Shown here: positions 1 to 8,053 of the stretch, piece after piece | Position numbering within the stretch: the stretch's first letter is position 1 | Layout of the letters: every line of letters begins with the position of its first letter | Translations under genes and position numbers: made by a program | NCBI GenBank assembly: GCA_963740765.1 | Contig: CAVUFN010000018.1 | Location: forward strand, 109,193 to 173,192 | Source: DATLGB01 sp963740765 | Lineage (GTDB): Bacteria; Actinomycetota; Thermoleophilia; Solirubrobacterales; Solirubrobacteraceae | DNA: 64,000 nt | Direction of reading: 5' to 3' | The notes under the pieces: model-generated | What the model saw: the letters and a program-made list of their open reading frames with translations, nothing else | The model's database searches: none | Told to the model about the DNA's origin: nothing

Positions 1-1
1 C

Positions 2-193
2 CTGCGCCGCGTCGGCCGCGTGCACGGCAAGCGGCGGACGCGGATCGTGCGCCGCCGCCAGGTCACGACCAAGGTCAACGCGTTCCGGGTCAGGTTCCGG
101 GTGCACCGCAAGGGGCGCTACCGCGCCATCGTGCTGGCCAAGGTGGACGGCCAGACGCTGCGCGCCCGGACCAAGCGAGTCCGCGTCAAGTAA
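2..193 (+). CDS. C-terminal fragment of a secreted protein with a basic beta domain (5' end outside window)
   Basis: An open frame runs from the window edge to TAA at 191-193. The 63 visible residues alternate hydrophobic and basic positions (VTTKVNAFRVRFRVHRKGRY, then ARTKRVRVK at the end). This resembles the Arg/Lys-rich beta-sandwich tails on the proteins at 526-1107 and 30981-32738 of this window. No catalytic motif is visible and the start is missing, so the function of the whole protein cannot be judged. It lies 24 bp upstream of the next secreted gene on the same strand. Confidence 0.6.
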   Translation: MRRVGRVHGKRRTRIVRRRQVTTKVNAFRVRFRVHRKGRYRAIVLAKVDGQTLRARTKRVRVK

Positions 194-217
194 GGGAGCG
201 CCGGTAAGGTCGCGGTC

Positions 218-529
218 ATGGTGCGCTGGATCGGCGTCTTGGCCGCGACCCTCTGCCTGGGCTTCCTGGTCCCTGGGGCGGGCGCGATCCCGCCCAAGAA
301 GTGCACGTCCGTCACCGTGGCGGGCACGTCCTACGTCGTCACCGCCCATGGCGTCTCGTGTCGCTACGCGCGGCGATGGGTCAAGCGCTACCTGCGGCAC
401 AAGAAGCACCCGAAGCGCTGGACCTGCACGCCGCCGACGGGGGAGACCAACGTCCGGGTCAACTGCCACGGCGCGACCAAGCCGAAGAACGACCCGGCTT
501 ACCGGTACTACTACGGCATCAAGTCGTGA
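218..529 (+). CDS. Small secreted four-cysteine protein
   Basis: The product is 103 aa. Residues 1-23 form a signal peptide (charged start, hydrophobic core, cleavage near AGA). The mature part is strongly basic with Cys at 29, 48, 70 and 83, suggesting two disulfides, and a tyrosine-rich end (YRYYYG). The product at 58453-58779 has the same plan, so the two are probably distant paralogues. The TGA stop overlaps the GTG start of the cupredoxin gene (GTGA), implying translational coupling. I recognise no enzymatic motif and assign no function. Confidence 0.75.
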   Translation: MVRWIGVLAATLCLGFLVPGAGAIPPKKCTSVTVAGTSYVVTAHGVSCRYARRWVKRYLRHKKHPKRWTCTPPTGETNVRVNCHGATKPKNDPAYRYYYGIKS

Positions 530-1107
530 TCGCGGTCGCCGCGCACGCGGGCCACGCCACGCCGACGGTCAGCATCGCCCTCTACGCCTACGCCCCGGCG
601 TCGATCACCGTGGTCGAGAACGACGTCGTCGAGTGGAAGTGGGATGGGCCGGACGTCGACCACTCCGTCACGTCGGACACCGGCGCCTTCGACTCGGGCG
701 TGCTCAACAAGGAGAACGCGTCCTTCACCTACTTCTTCGCGAAGGCCGGCGAGTACGCCTACCACTGCACGGTGCACGCGAACATGACGGGGAAGGTCAT
801 CGTGCAGCCGGGGACGCAGTACGACAAGGACGCGCCGGTGCTGTCTGCCGTCAAGCTGGTCTCCTCGCGGCGCAAGCGGGTGACCGTGGGCTTCAACGTC
901 TCCGAGAACGTGAGCGTGGCGACGCGGGTGCGCCGCCGGGGATCGAGTCGCGTGCTCCGGCGCTCCTTCGACTTCGTCTCGGCGGGTGCCACGACGACGT
1001 CGGTGCGCACCGCCGGGCTCCGGCGCGGGCGCTACGTCGTCACCGTGCGCGCACAGGACGCGACGGGCAACCGGTCGGCGCTGAAGAAGCTCGGGTTCAA
1101 GCGGTGA
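526..1107 (+). CDS. Plastocyanin-like cupredoxin with C-terminal basic beta domain
   Basis: The product is 193 aa and starts at the GTG that overlaps the previous stop. Residues 12-95 are a type-1 copper fold: His46 (VDHSV), then Cys81, His84 and Met87 in YHCTVHANM are the expected ligands for a blue-copper site. The role is probably extracellular electron transfer or copper handling. Residues 100-193 form a basic beta domain ending RSALKKLGFKR. The N-terminus before the fold is only about 11 residues (VIAVAAHAGHA), which is short for a signal peptide, so export may need another start or a coupled route. The stop overlaps the next GTG start. Confidence 0.8.
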   Translation: MIAVAAHAGHATPTVSIALYAYAPASITVVENDVVEWKWDGPDVDHSVTSDTGAFDSGVLNKENASFTYFFAKAGEYAYHCTVHANMTGKVIVQPGTQYDKDAPVLSAVKLVSSRRKRVTVGFNVSENVSVATRVRRRGSSRVLRRSFDFVSAGATTTSVRTAGLRRGRYVVTVRAQDATGNRSALKKLGFKR

Positions 1108-1781
1108 GGCGGCTGCTGTGCGTCGTGCTGCTGGCCGCGGTGCTGCCGGCGGCGGCGGCGCGCGCCGACGGCGACCCGGCGTCCGACGTGTTGCTCTCGC
1201 AGGACTCCTACCTCCCGTACGCGCCGACGGTGCAGAAGCGGCTGCAGACCGCGCTGGAGGACGTGCTCAAGAAGGCCCGCGACGCCGGCTTCCCGATGAA
1301 GGTCGCGCTCATCAACAACGAGGCCGACCTCGGCGCCTACCCGGACCTCTTCAACCAGCCCCAGCGCTACGCCGACCTGCTCTCGGGCGAGCTCGCGGCG
1401 CTGAACCCGCACGGCGACGCGGTCCAGGGCGTCCACCTGCTGGTGGTCATGCCCGGCGGGTTCGGGGGCGCGAACCTCGGCGACGGCGTCGACCGGGCGC
1501 TGGGCTCGGTGGACATCAACGCGGAGGCCCAATCCGATGGCCTCGCGCAAGCCGCCATCGCCTCGGTGGCCCGGCTGGCGACGGAGAACGGGCACGAGGT
1601 GGCCGTCCCGCCCGAGGCCTCGTTGAAGCTCGGCAAGTCCAACGCGTCGTCCAAGCGCAAGACGACGTCGCCGCTGGTCTTCGCCCTTCCCGCCGTGCTG
1701 CTGTTCCTGGGGCTGTTCGTCGCCGGGCGGATCAACGCCCGCCGGCGACCGCCACCAGCACCGCAAAGCGATGATGCTTGA
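1104..1781 (+). CDS. Secreted, C-terminally membrane-anchored protein (possibly TPM-like)
   Basis: The product is 225 aa from a GTG start overlapping the cupredoxin stop (GTGA), making a coupled three-gene run. It has an N-terminal signal peptide (about 1-22), an extracellular domain and one membrane segment near 190-210 (LVFALPAVLLFLGLFVAG) followed by a basic cytoplasmic tail. The core has an amphipathic helix followed by VHLLVVMPGG, recalling the TPM domain (amphipathic helix, then a hydrophobic strand and Gly-rich loop). That assignment is tentative. Its 3' end overlaps the convergent methyltransferase gene by about 50 bp. Confidence 0.7.
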   Translation: MRRLLCVVLLAAVLPAAAARADGDPASDVLLSQDSYLPYAPTVQKRLQTALEDVLKKARDAGFPMKVALINNEADLGAYPDLFNQPQRYADLLSGELAALNPHGDAVQGVHLLVVMPGGFGGANLGDGVDRALGSVDINAEAQSDGLAQAAIASVARLATENGHEVAVPPEASLKLGKSNASSKRKTTSPLVFALPAVLLFLGLFVAGRINARRRPPPAPQSDDA

Positions 1782-2400
1782 ACAGGCAGTCGGCCTCGGC
1801 GAAGCCGGCCTCCCTCAGCCAGTCGAGCTGGTCCTCGACGGAGGCGCAGCGGTCGTGGGCCATTCTCTGCAGTGCGCCCGCCCACTCGGCGTCGTCTGAG
1901 CCGGCGGCGCGGGCCTCGCGCTCGTGCCAGCGCTCGTAGACGTCGGTGAAGGCCCGGGTCGGGCCGGCGACCTGCTCGGCGTTGACGAAGACGCCGCCCG
2001 GCTTCAGCTGGGCGCGCACGCGCGCGAAGAGGTCCTGTTTCCCGGCGTCGTCGAGGTGGTGGATCGCCAGCGCGGAGACGACCGCGTCCCACGGGCCCGG
2101 CGGCAGCGGGTCGGTGAGGTCCTGGACGACGGTGTGCGCGCCGACCGTGGCCTGCTCGAGCATCGCGGTCGCGCCGTCGAGCAGCGTGAGCTCGGCGGCG
2201 GGGAAGGCGGCCTGCACGTGGGCGGCGAGAAGGCCGGTGCCGGCGCCGAGGTCGAGGATGCGTCGCGGGCGTGATCCGGCGAGCCGGATCGCATCGGTGG
2301 CGGTGCCGTAGAAGGCGTCGAAGGGAGGGATCAGGCGGCGGCGAGCCGAGTCGTACGTCGGGGCCTGGCTGCCGAAGATGTGGGCCGCCGTGTCTGTCAT
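1732..2400 (-). CDS. Class I SAM-dependent methyltransferase
   Basis: The product is 222 aa. The SAM-binding motif I is ILDLGAGTGLLA (about 48-59), the acidic end of strand 2 is LTLLDGA, and a post-motif VVSALAIHHLDD follows, as in ubiquinone/menaquinone-type and cypemycin-type methyltransferases. The substrate is unknown. ATG at 2398-2400 is chosen because TACACT (2414-2409 on this strand) sits 8 nt upstream, as for a leaderless transcript. The gene diverges from an EamA exporter; a CGTAC-N4-GTACG dyad lies between them. Confidence 0.85.
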   Translation of the reverse strand: MTDTAAHIFGSQAPTYDSARRRLIPPFDAFYGTATDAIRLAGSRPRRILDLGAGTGLLAAHVQAAFPAAELTLLDGATAMLEQATVGAHTVVQDLTDPLPPGPWDAVVSALAIHHLDDAGKQDLFARVRAQLKPGGVFVNAEQVAGPTRAFTDVYERWHEREARAAGSDDAEWAGALQRMAHDRCASVEDQLDWLREAGFAEADCLFKHHRFAVLVAVAGGR

Positions 2401-2402
2401 CA

Positions 2403-2416
2403 CGTACAAGTGTACG
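2403..2416. promoter_or_regulatory. Inverted repeat between methyltransferase and EamA genes
   Basis: CGTAC and GTACG are separated by 4 nt. The dyad overlaps the likely -10 (TACACT) of the methyltransferase and lies upstream of the EamA gene, so a bound repressor could control both. No regulator gene is adjacent. Confidence 0.35.
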
Positions 2417-2445
2417 CAATTGAGGACGCAGGTAGTGTCGCCGTC

Positions 2446-3375
2446 GTGAAGTGGCCGGCCCAGATGCTCACCGTGGCGCTGATCTGGGGCGCGTCCTTCA
2501 TGTTCATCAAGGTCGAGCTCGACGACGGCATCGCGCCCCTGCACGTCGCCTGGCTGCGGTGCGCGTTCGGCGGCCTCGCGCTGTTCGCGATCCTCAAGGC
2601 GCGCGGCGAGCGCTTCCCGCGCGACCGCGAGCTCCTGAAGCACCTCGTGGTCGTCGCCGCGCTGATGAACGCGGTCCCGTTCGTGTTCTTCGCCTACGGG
2701 GAGACGGAGGTCTCCTCCCTGCTCGCGGGGCTCCTGAACGCGACGACCCCGTTGCTCACGCTCCTGTTCTCGCTGGTGATCGTGCCCGGCGAGCGGCCGA
2801 CCCGCATGCGGATCTTCGGCATCCTCGTCGGCTTCTCGGGCGTGCTCGTGGTGCTCGGCCCGTGGGAGGGCCTGGGCCGCGGCTCCCTGCTGGGAGCGCT
2901 CGCCTGCCTCGGCGCCGCCTCGTGCTACGGCCTGGGCTTCCCCTACATGCGCCGGTTCCTGAGTGACCGGTCGGAAACCGCCGTCGCGATCTCCACCGCC
3001 CAGATCTGCATCGGCATCGTCCTGCTCGCGCCCTTCCTCGTCCTCGGCTCCCTGCCCGACGAGATGCCCGGCATCGACTCCTGGGGCTCCATCCTCGCCC
3101 TCGGAGCGCTCGGCACCGGCGTCGCCTACATCCTCAACCTCAACGTCATCCGCGAGGCCGGCCACCAGACCGCGTCCACCGTCACCTACATCGTCCCGAT
3201 CTTCGCCGTCATCTTCGGCGTGTCGCTGCTGGGCGAGCCGCTCTCCTGGCACGAGCCCGCCGGCGGCGCCCTCATCCTCCTCGGCGTCACCCTCGCCAAC
3301 CGCCGCTCTCCGGCTACCCTTCCCGCTCCCGCGCCTCCGAGCGCGGCACCCGCGGAGGGGTGCCGGAGTGGTTGA
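2446..3375 (+). CDS. EamA/DMT-family exporter
   Basis: The product is 309 aa with about ten membrane segments arranged as two EamA repeats; the first begins ALIWGASFMFIKVE and the second ends near ALILLGVTLANRR. This family exports metabolites or amino acids. GTG at 2446 is preferred because TAGTGT (2433-2438) is 7 nt upstream and no Shine-Dalgarno is present. The last residues (EGCRSG) and the stop codon lie inside a tRNA-Ser fragment beginning at 3354, so the natural 3' end may have been altered. Substrate unknown. Confidence 0.85.
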   Translation: MKWPAQMLTVALIWGASFMFIKVELDDGIAPLHVAWLRCAFGGLALFAILKARGERFPRDRELLKHLVVVAALMNAVPFVFFAYGETEVSSLLAGLLNATTPLLTLLFSLVIVPGERPTRMRIFGILVGFSGVLVVLGPWEGLGRGSLLGALACLGAASCYGLGFPYMRRFLSDRSETAVAISTAQICIGIVLLAPFLVLGSLPDEMPGIDSWGSILALGALGTGVAYILNLNVIREAGHQTASTVTYIVPIFAVIFGVSLLGEPLSWHEPAGGALILLGVTLANRRSPATLPAPAPPSAAPAEGCRSG

Positions 3376-3402
3376 ACGGGGCGGTCTCGAAAACCGTTGT
3401 GC
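3354..3402 (+). tRNA. Truncated tRNA-Ser(CGA): 5' part only
   Basis: The sequence from GGAGGGG through the D arm (GCCGGAGTGGTTGAACGG) and anticodon arm (CGGT-CTCGAAA-ACCG, anticodon CGA) matches the 5' part of bacterial tRNA-Ser. After TTGTGC the match stops: no complete variable arm, no GGTTCGAAT-type T arm and no CCCCTCC acceptor strand follow. It is therefore a remnant, not a working tRNA. It sits between the EamA gene, which it supplies with a stop codon, and the acyl-CoA dehydrogenase gene. Such scars are typical of recombination at tRNA genes. Confidence 0.8.
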
Positions 3403-3414
3403 TGCGATCCCAAC

Positions 3415-5148
3415 TCAGTCGCGCATGACGTAGGCGCCGGACAACGCACGGACCTCGGTGTAGATGCGGTCGTCGCGGGCCTCGTCGACCGCCGGCTTGC
3501 GGATGCTCTCCAGGGCCCACGCCTGCTGCTCCGGAGTCGATGAGGTCTTGCCGTGCAGCTCGATCGCGGTAGCGGTGAAGTCGCGGACGAGGGTGTCGAA
3601 CACGAGGTCGACGATGTCCGCAGACTCGCCGGTGAGCTGGGCCTGCTCGAGGATGAGCTGTCCGTAGGGGACGAGCGTGAAGAGCTGGGCGAGGGACTGC
3701 TGGAAGTCGAGGTCGGTCAGCTGATCGGGCGTCAGCGGCGCTCGTTCCGCCAGAGCGACCAGCAACTCGGCCTGCTCGCGGAACAGGGCGACGTTCGGGA
3801 CGTCGGCGAAGGCGTCGTAGATCGGGCGCCAGTCCGGGAACTCGATCTTGCCGAGACCGCGGGTCGGGCCCTGGTCGAAGAGGAAGGCGTCGTCCGCGCC
3901 GTCGGTCCGAGCCGGCGGCGCCTCCAACGCGGCGCTCCCGTACAGGTACTGGGGCAGGAACTTCAGGGTCAGCGCGCGGTTCACGTGAACCGTTCCCTCG
4001 AGCTTGGGCAGGCCGTCGATGCCGGTCTTGGCGATCTCGAAGTAGCTGCCGCGCTCGAAGCCCTTGGCGGAGATCACTTCGGCCAGCAACCTCACGATGC
4101 GCTCGCTCTCGGTGGTCACCTGCATCTTGTTGATGGGGGTGAAGAGGAGATAGCGGCGGTCCTCCCGGGAGGCGCTGCGGACGTAGTCGACGGCGCGGGC
4201 GCCGTAGAGCTTGGTCGCCAGGATGCGGGCGTAGGACTCGATCATGATCCGGCGGACCTGGCCGAACTCGGTCACGCGCTTGCCGAACAGGACGCGGTTC
4301 TCGGCCTGGGTGATCGTCTCGTAGAAGGAGTGCTCGGCCATCCCGATCGCGCAGAAGCCGAGGTTGAACTTGCCGACGTTGATCGTGTTGAGGGCGGCCT
4401 CGAAGGCGGCCGGTCCTTCGTGGAGGACGTCCTCGGCGCGGACGGGGTACGCCTCCAGGTCGAAGGCGCTGACGTAGAGCTGGCCGTGGACGACGTTCTT
4501 GATCAACCGGTACTGAGGGTGCTGGCTGTCGACGGCGAAGAAGACGTAGCCGTCGGGACCGTCGACGTCGGAGCGGCGGCCGAAGACGGAGACCATGCCG
4601 GCGAGGTTGCCGTTGCCGATGTAGTACTTGCCGCCGCTCGCAGAGAATCCGCCGGAACCGTCGGGCGTGAGGACCATGTCGGTCGAGTAGATGTCGGCGC
4701 CGTGCTCGCGCTCGCTCAGGCCGAAGGCGAAGATCGCGCCGTCCTCGAGCAGGGCAGCGGCTCGCTCGCGCGCCACAGCGTTCGAGCTCTGCCAGATCGG
4801 CCCGAGCCCGAGGATCGTGACCTGCCACGCGTACCAGTAGGGCAGCCCGTAGAAGCCGAGGATCTCGTTGAAGGTCGCGTTGCGGTGCGTGTCCCAGCGC
4901 TTGTCCGCGTCCCCACCGCCGTCGCGTGCCGGCGTCAGCAGGGTCGCGAACGCCCGCTCGCGCGCAAGAAACGAGATGAAGTCCGGATACCACTCGTCGG
5001 TGTGCATCTCCGCGGTTGCGCGGGCCTTGCCCTTGGTCTCGAAGAACTCGATGGTGGCGCGGAACAGGCGCGCGGTCGCCTCGTCGAAGGCGGAGGCGTC
5101 GAACTGGGCCGGGTTCAGAAGACGTCCCGAGGTCGTGATGGCGCTCAT
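3415..5148 (-). CDS. Large acyl-CoA dehydrogenase family protein
   Basis: The product is 577 aa, longer than the usual 380-400. The central part shows acyl-CoA dehydrogenase signatures: AFGLSEREHGADIYSTDM (flavin/substrate loop, about 140), GKYYIGNGN, and an FGKRVTEFGQVRRIMIE helix. The C-terminal 170 residues form an extra helical region, as in acyl-CoA-oxidase-like and very-long-chain members. It probably oxidises acyl-CoA thioesters with FAD. It is alone on its strand and its 3' end abuts the broken tRNA-Ser, so it may have arrived with, or been moved by, the same rearrangement. Confidence 0.8.
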   Translation of the reverse strand: MSAITTSGRLLNPAQFDASAFDEATARLFRATIEFFETKGKARATAEMHTDEWYPDFISFLARERAFATLLTPARDGGGDADKRWDTHRNATFNEILGFYGLPYWYAWQVTILGLGPIWQSSNAVARERAAALLEDGAIFAFGLSEREHGADIYSTDMVLTPDGSGGFSASGGKYYIGNGNLAGMVSVFGRRSDVDGPDGYVFFAVDSQHPQYRLIKNVVHGQLYVSAFDLEAYPVRAEDVLHEGPAAFEAALNTINVGKFNLGFCAIGMAEHSFYETITQAENRVLFGKRVTEFGQVRRIMIESYARILATKLYGARAVDYVRSASREDRRYLLFTPINKMQVTTESERIVRLLAEVISAKGFERGSYFEIAKTGIDGLPKLEGTVHVNRALTLKFLPQYLYGSAALEAPPARTDGADDAFLFDQGPTRGLGKIEFPDWRPIYDAFADVPNVALFREQAELLVALAERAPLTPDQLTDLDFQQSLAQLFTLVPYGQLILEQAQLTGESADIVDLVFDTLVRDFTATAIELHGKTSSTPEQQAWALESIRKPAVDEARDDRIYTEVRALSGAYVMRD

Positions 5149-5306
5149 GCCGCCCAGCCTCTCAGATCGCGCGAGGGCAGTGTCGCCGACCTGACCGCCC
5201 GTGACGGTTATCGCTGACTCGATGCGTTAGGTGGCTCCAATGGTCAGCGGGCGGCGTCGTTCGGGTCTCCGGACGCGTGCTGGCACAAGAGTTTTGGGGG
5301 CTGGTC

Positions 5307-6644
5307 ATGCTGCGCAAGGGATTGTGCGTCGCGGTTGCGGCGTCTTCGGCGCTGTTTGGATTTGCGGGGTCCGCGCTCGCCGCGGGCACATGGACGGGGG
5401 CGGCGAGCATGTCCGTGACACGCTTCGGCCACGCGTCGGCCGCGCTGCCGGGCGGGAAGGTGCTGGTCGCGACCGGGTCGACCACCTCGGGGTTCACGAC
5501 GTCGGCCGAGATCTACGACTCCGCGAGCAACTCGTGGTCCGGGGCAGCGAGCATGAACACCGGGCGCTATTCGCCCGCCGCGGCGACGCTGGCGGACGGC
5601 CGGGTGCTGGTCGCCGGCGGCTACAACAACTCGGGCCGTCTCCGGTCGGCAGAGATCTACGACCCGGTGGCCAACGCGTGGTCGGCGGCAGCGGACATGA
5701 GCAGCGATCGCTACGGCGGGGCCGCGGCGACGCTGCCCAACGGGCGTGTGCTGGTGGCCGGCGGCTCTGGTCCCGGCCTCCTCAAGACCGCTGAGATCTA
5801 TGACCCGGTGGCCAACGCGTGGTCGCCGGCAGCGAGCATGCAGACGGCTCGCGACCTCAGCGCGGCGGCGGCACTGCCTGACGGGCGCGTCCTGGTCAGC
5901 GGCGGTCGCGGCGACGCCGTGCCCACCCTCACGTCTGCGGAGATCTACGACCCGGTGGCGAACTCGTGGTCACCGGCGGCGAGCATGGGCACGGCCCGCC
6001 AGGTCCTCGCGGCGGCCTCGCTGCCAGGCAAGGTGCTGGTCGCCGGTGGCTACACGCCCGGCGCCTCCCCCGGCTCGTTGTCGCCTACCGCAACTGCGGA
6101 GGAGTACGACCCGGCGAGCAACTCGTGGACGCCGGTGCAGAACATGAGCCGCGGGCGGGTCGGTCTTGCCGCCGCGGTGCTCCCCGGTGGCCGGGTGCTG
6201 GCCAGCGGCGGCCCCGACAACACGACGGAGATCTACGCGCAGGCGGCGACGGTGACGGGTGCCGGGACCACCACGCCCATTGGCGCAGGCCCTGCCAACC
6301 AGTTCTCGATCTCGGGAGTTAGTCAGGGCGGGACGCTGACCTTCACGTCCGCGGCGTCGACGTTCACAGGCACGATCCAGTGCGTGAACATCGTCGGCAG
6401 CAGCGCCACGATCGTCGCGGTTGACGCCGTGACGGGCAAGGCGAACCGCACGATGGTGCAGGACAACGGGGCAACCGGCGACAAGCTGGTCAACACCCTG
6501 TTCGATCCGGCGGCCCTGTCGGCGAAGTCGCGCGCCAAGGCCATGGAGTGCATCGCTCCGAACCTGGACAGGCTGGCGGCCGCGCCGGCGCTGGCGGGTG
6601 ACGCCATCCAGATCACCGGCGGCACCACCCCGACGGCTCGGTAG
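5307..6644 (+). CDS. Secreted kelch-repeat protein
   Basis: The product is 445 aa from ATG at 5307. Residues 1-25 are a signal peptide ending in SALAAG. About six kelch units follow, each reading roughly AEIYDPVANAWSPAASM then a variable stretch and LPDGRVLVAGG, enough for one beta-propeller. A C-terminal domain of about 120 residues follows, with two Cys (IQCVNIVG and MECIAP). Neighbouring repeats are nearly identical in DNA as well, implying recent internal duplication. Propellers of this type usually bind proteins or glycans. No catalytic Cu-oxidase motif is seen. Confidence 0.85.
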   Translation: MLRKGLCVAVAASSALFGFAGSALAAGTWTGAASMSVTRFGHASAALPGGKVLVATGSTTSGFTTSAEIYDSASNSWSGAASMNTGRYSPAAATLADGRVLVAGGYNNSGRLRSAEIYDPVANAWSAAADMSSDRYGGAAATLPNGRVLVAGGSGPGLLKTAEIYDPVANAWSPAASMQTARDLSAAAALPDGRVLVSGGRGDAVPTLTSAEIYDPVANSWSPAASMGTARQVLAAASLPGKVLVAGGYTPGASPGSLSPTATAEEYDPASNSWTPVQNMSRGRVGLAAAVLPGGRVLASGGPDNTTEIYAQAATVTGAGTTTPIGAGPANQFSISGVSQGGTLTFTSAASTFTGTIQCVNIVGSSATIVAVDAVTGKANRTMVQDNGATGDKLVNTLFDPAALSAKSRAKAMECIAPNLDRLAAAPALAGDAIQITGGTTPTAR

Positions 6645-6710
6645 GCGGTCGCGGCTCCGCGCGCAGGCAGGGCGCGCGGAGTCCGCCGCGGGTTGCGGTA
6701 GAACCGGGGG

Positions 6711-7493
6711 GTGAGCGACGAGAGCGTGCTCGGCGTCCGCCCGGACTCGAAGTGGATGGTCCGGGCGCTCGGGGCGCTGTACCTGGTCGGTCCGAGCGTC
6801 GCCGGGGTGAGCCTGCTCCTGCCGCACGCTCCGCAGACGAACACGACGCCGATCTGGTTCGCGATCCTGGGCGTGTACGCGATGGCTCCGCTGATCTTCC
6901 GGTACTACAGCCGGCTGCCGGACTGGGCGATCAGCGCGACGATCGCCTTCACGAATCTCGCGATCAGCGTCGGGATCTACTTCAATCACGAGGCGACGAG
7001 CTTCTACGCGTTCTTCTACATGTGGGTCACGCCGTACGCGGCGGCGTTCTTCTCGGCGACGCACACGCTCGCTCACGTGGTGCTCATCGGCGCGATATAC
7101 GCGACAACGCTCATCCTCCATCACGAGGACGGGTTTGCCGCGCCCGGGAACTCCGAGGTGTTCCTGTGGCTGCAGACGATGGCCGCGCTGCTCGTGACCA
7201 TGCTGCTGGTGCGAGCCCTGGCGGGGGCGCTGCGCGAGAACATGGCCCGACTGGACGAGGAGCGGCGCCGGCGGGCGATGGAGATCAACGACGACGTCGT
7301 GCAGCGGCTTGTCCTGGCCCGCCAGTCCTACGAGGTGGGGGACCGGGCGGATGGAGACGTGGAGCTCGACGCCGCCCTGGCCCGCGCCCGGCGCATCATG
7401 GCCGAGTTGATCGGCGGCGGGCAGATCGTGCCGGGGAGCCTGCGCCGGGAGTCGGCGTCGACGCGCGCCGAGGCGGACCCGCCCGCAACCTAG
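6711..7493 (+). CDS. Membrane sensor-like protein with histidine-kinase-type helical tail, no ATPase
   Basis: The product is 260 aa from GTG at 6711. Residues 17-190 contain about six membrane segments. The remaining 70 residues are cytoplasmic and include RRRRAMEINDDVVQRLVLAR and ARARRIMAELI, resembling the dimerisation helices of actinobacterial NarL-type sensor kinases. No phospho-acceptor His in the usual place and no HATPase domain follow. It could be a truncated kinase or a standalone sensing and dimerisation module that needs a partner. No response regulator is adjacent. Confidence 0.7.
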   Translation: MSDESVLGVRPDSKWMVRALGALYLVGPSVAGVSLLLPHAPQTNTTPIWFAILGVYAMAPLIFRYYSRLPDWAISATIAFTNLAISVGIYFNHEATSFYAFFYMWVTPYAAAFFSATHTLAHVVLIGAIYATTLILHHEDGFAAPGNSEVFLWLQTMAALLVTMLLVRALAGALRENMARLDEERRRRAMEINDDVVQRLVLARQSYEVGDRADGDVELDAALARARRIMAELIGGGQIVPGSLRRESASTRAEADPPAT

Positions 7494-7966
7494 GGGGCGA
7501 GGTCGAAGACGGCGTCGGCCGCCATCACCCGCTCCGCCAGCTCGGCCTTGAGCCGCGTCAGCCGCTCCTCCTGCTCACCGGAGCGGGGATCGGTGCGGGC
7601 GAGGGTGACGAACTCGTCCGTGACGAAGCCCGCACGCAGCGCCACGGTCACCGATCGCTCGCGGTAACGGAGCTCGAAGACGAACCGCTCGCGGGCGAAG
7701 CCGAGCTCGGGCCTCGCCAGCGACGGGTCGACCGTGTAGCGCTCGCCCGTCACGGCGCGCGTGACGAGCTCGAAGCCGTCGCGCGCCCCCGGGCCGCCAA
7801 ACGCGGTGCGGATCACGATCTCCCGGCGTTCGGGCGGTCCCTCCGGCGAGAGCGCCGGCAGCGCGCGCTCGAGGACCTTGAACGCGACAGCCACGCCACC
7901 CGGGGATCCCGGGCCGTGGTAGCGCATGAGATCGGCGAACTGCGAACTCGAACAGCGCGCCGCCAT
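7490..7966 (-). CDS. Conserved-looking hypothetical protein, probably frameshifted near its 5' end
   Basis: The open frame gives 158 aa. The convincing part starts at QFADLMRYHGPGSPGGVA and runs through an RTAFGGPGARDGFE block to the end. A better N-terminus exists in another frame: ATG at 7991-7989 encodes MTASVRVLDGGALFEF and would join directly to QFADLMRYHG if one G near 7943 were removed, giving 166 aa. The annotated N-terminus (MAARCSSS) is then an artefact. The GPGSPGG block recalls the FmdE-like fold, but this is weak. The gene overlaps the stop of the sensor-like gene. Confidence 0.55.
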   Translation of the reverse strand: MAARCSSSQFADLMRYHGPGSPGGVAVAFKVLERALPALSPEGPPERREIVIRTAFGGPGARDGFELVTRAVTGERYTVDPSLARPELGFARERFVFELRYRERSVTVALRAGFVTDEFVTLARTDPRSGEQEERLTRLKAELAERVMAADAVFDLAP

Positions 7967-8053
7967 CGAGGACGCGCACGGAGGCGGTCATCCCGGGACC
8001 GTATCCCGCCACCACCGGGAAGGCCGCCGCCGAGGTGGTGCGAGAATGAGCCC

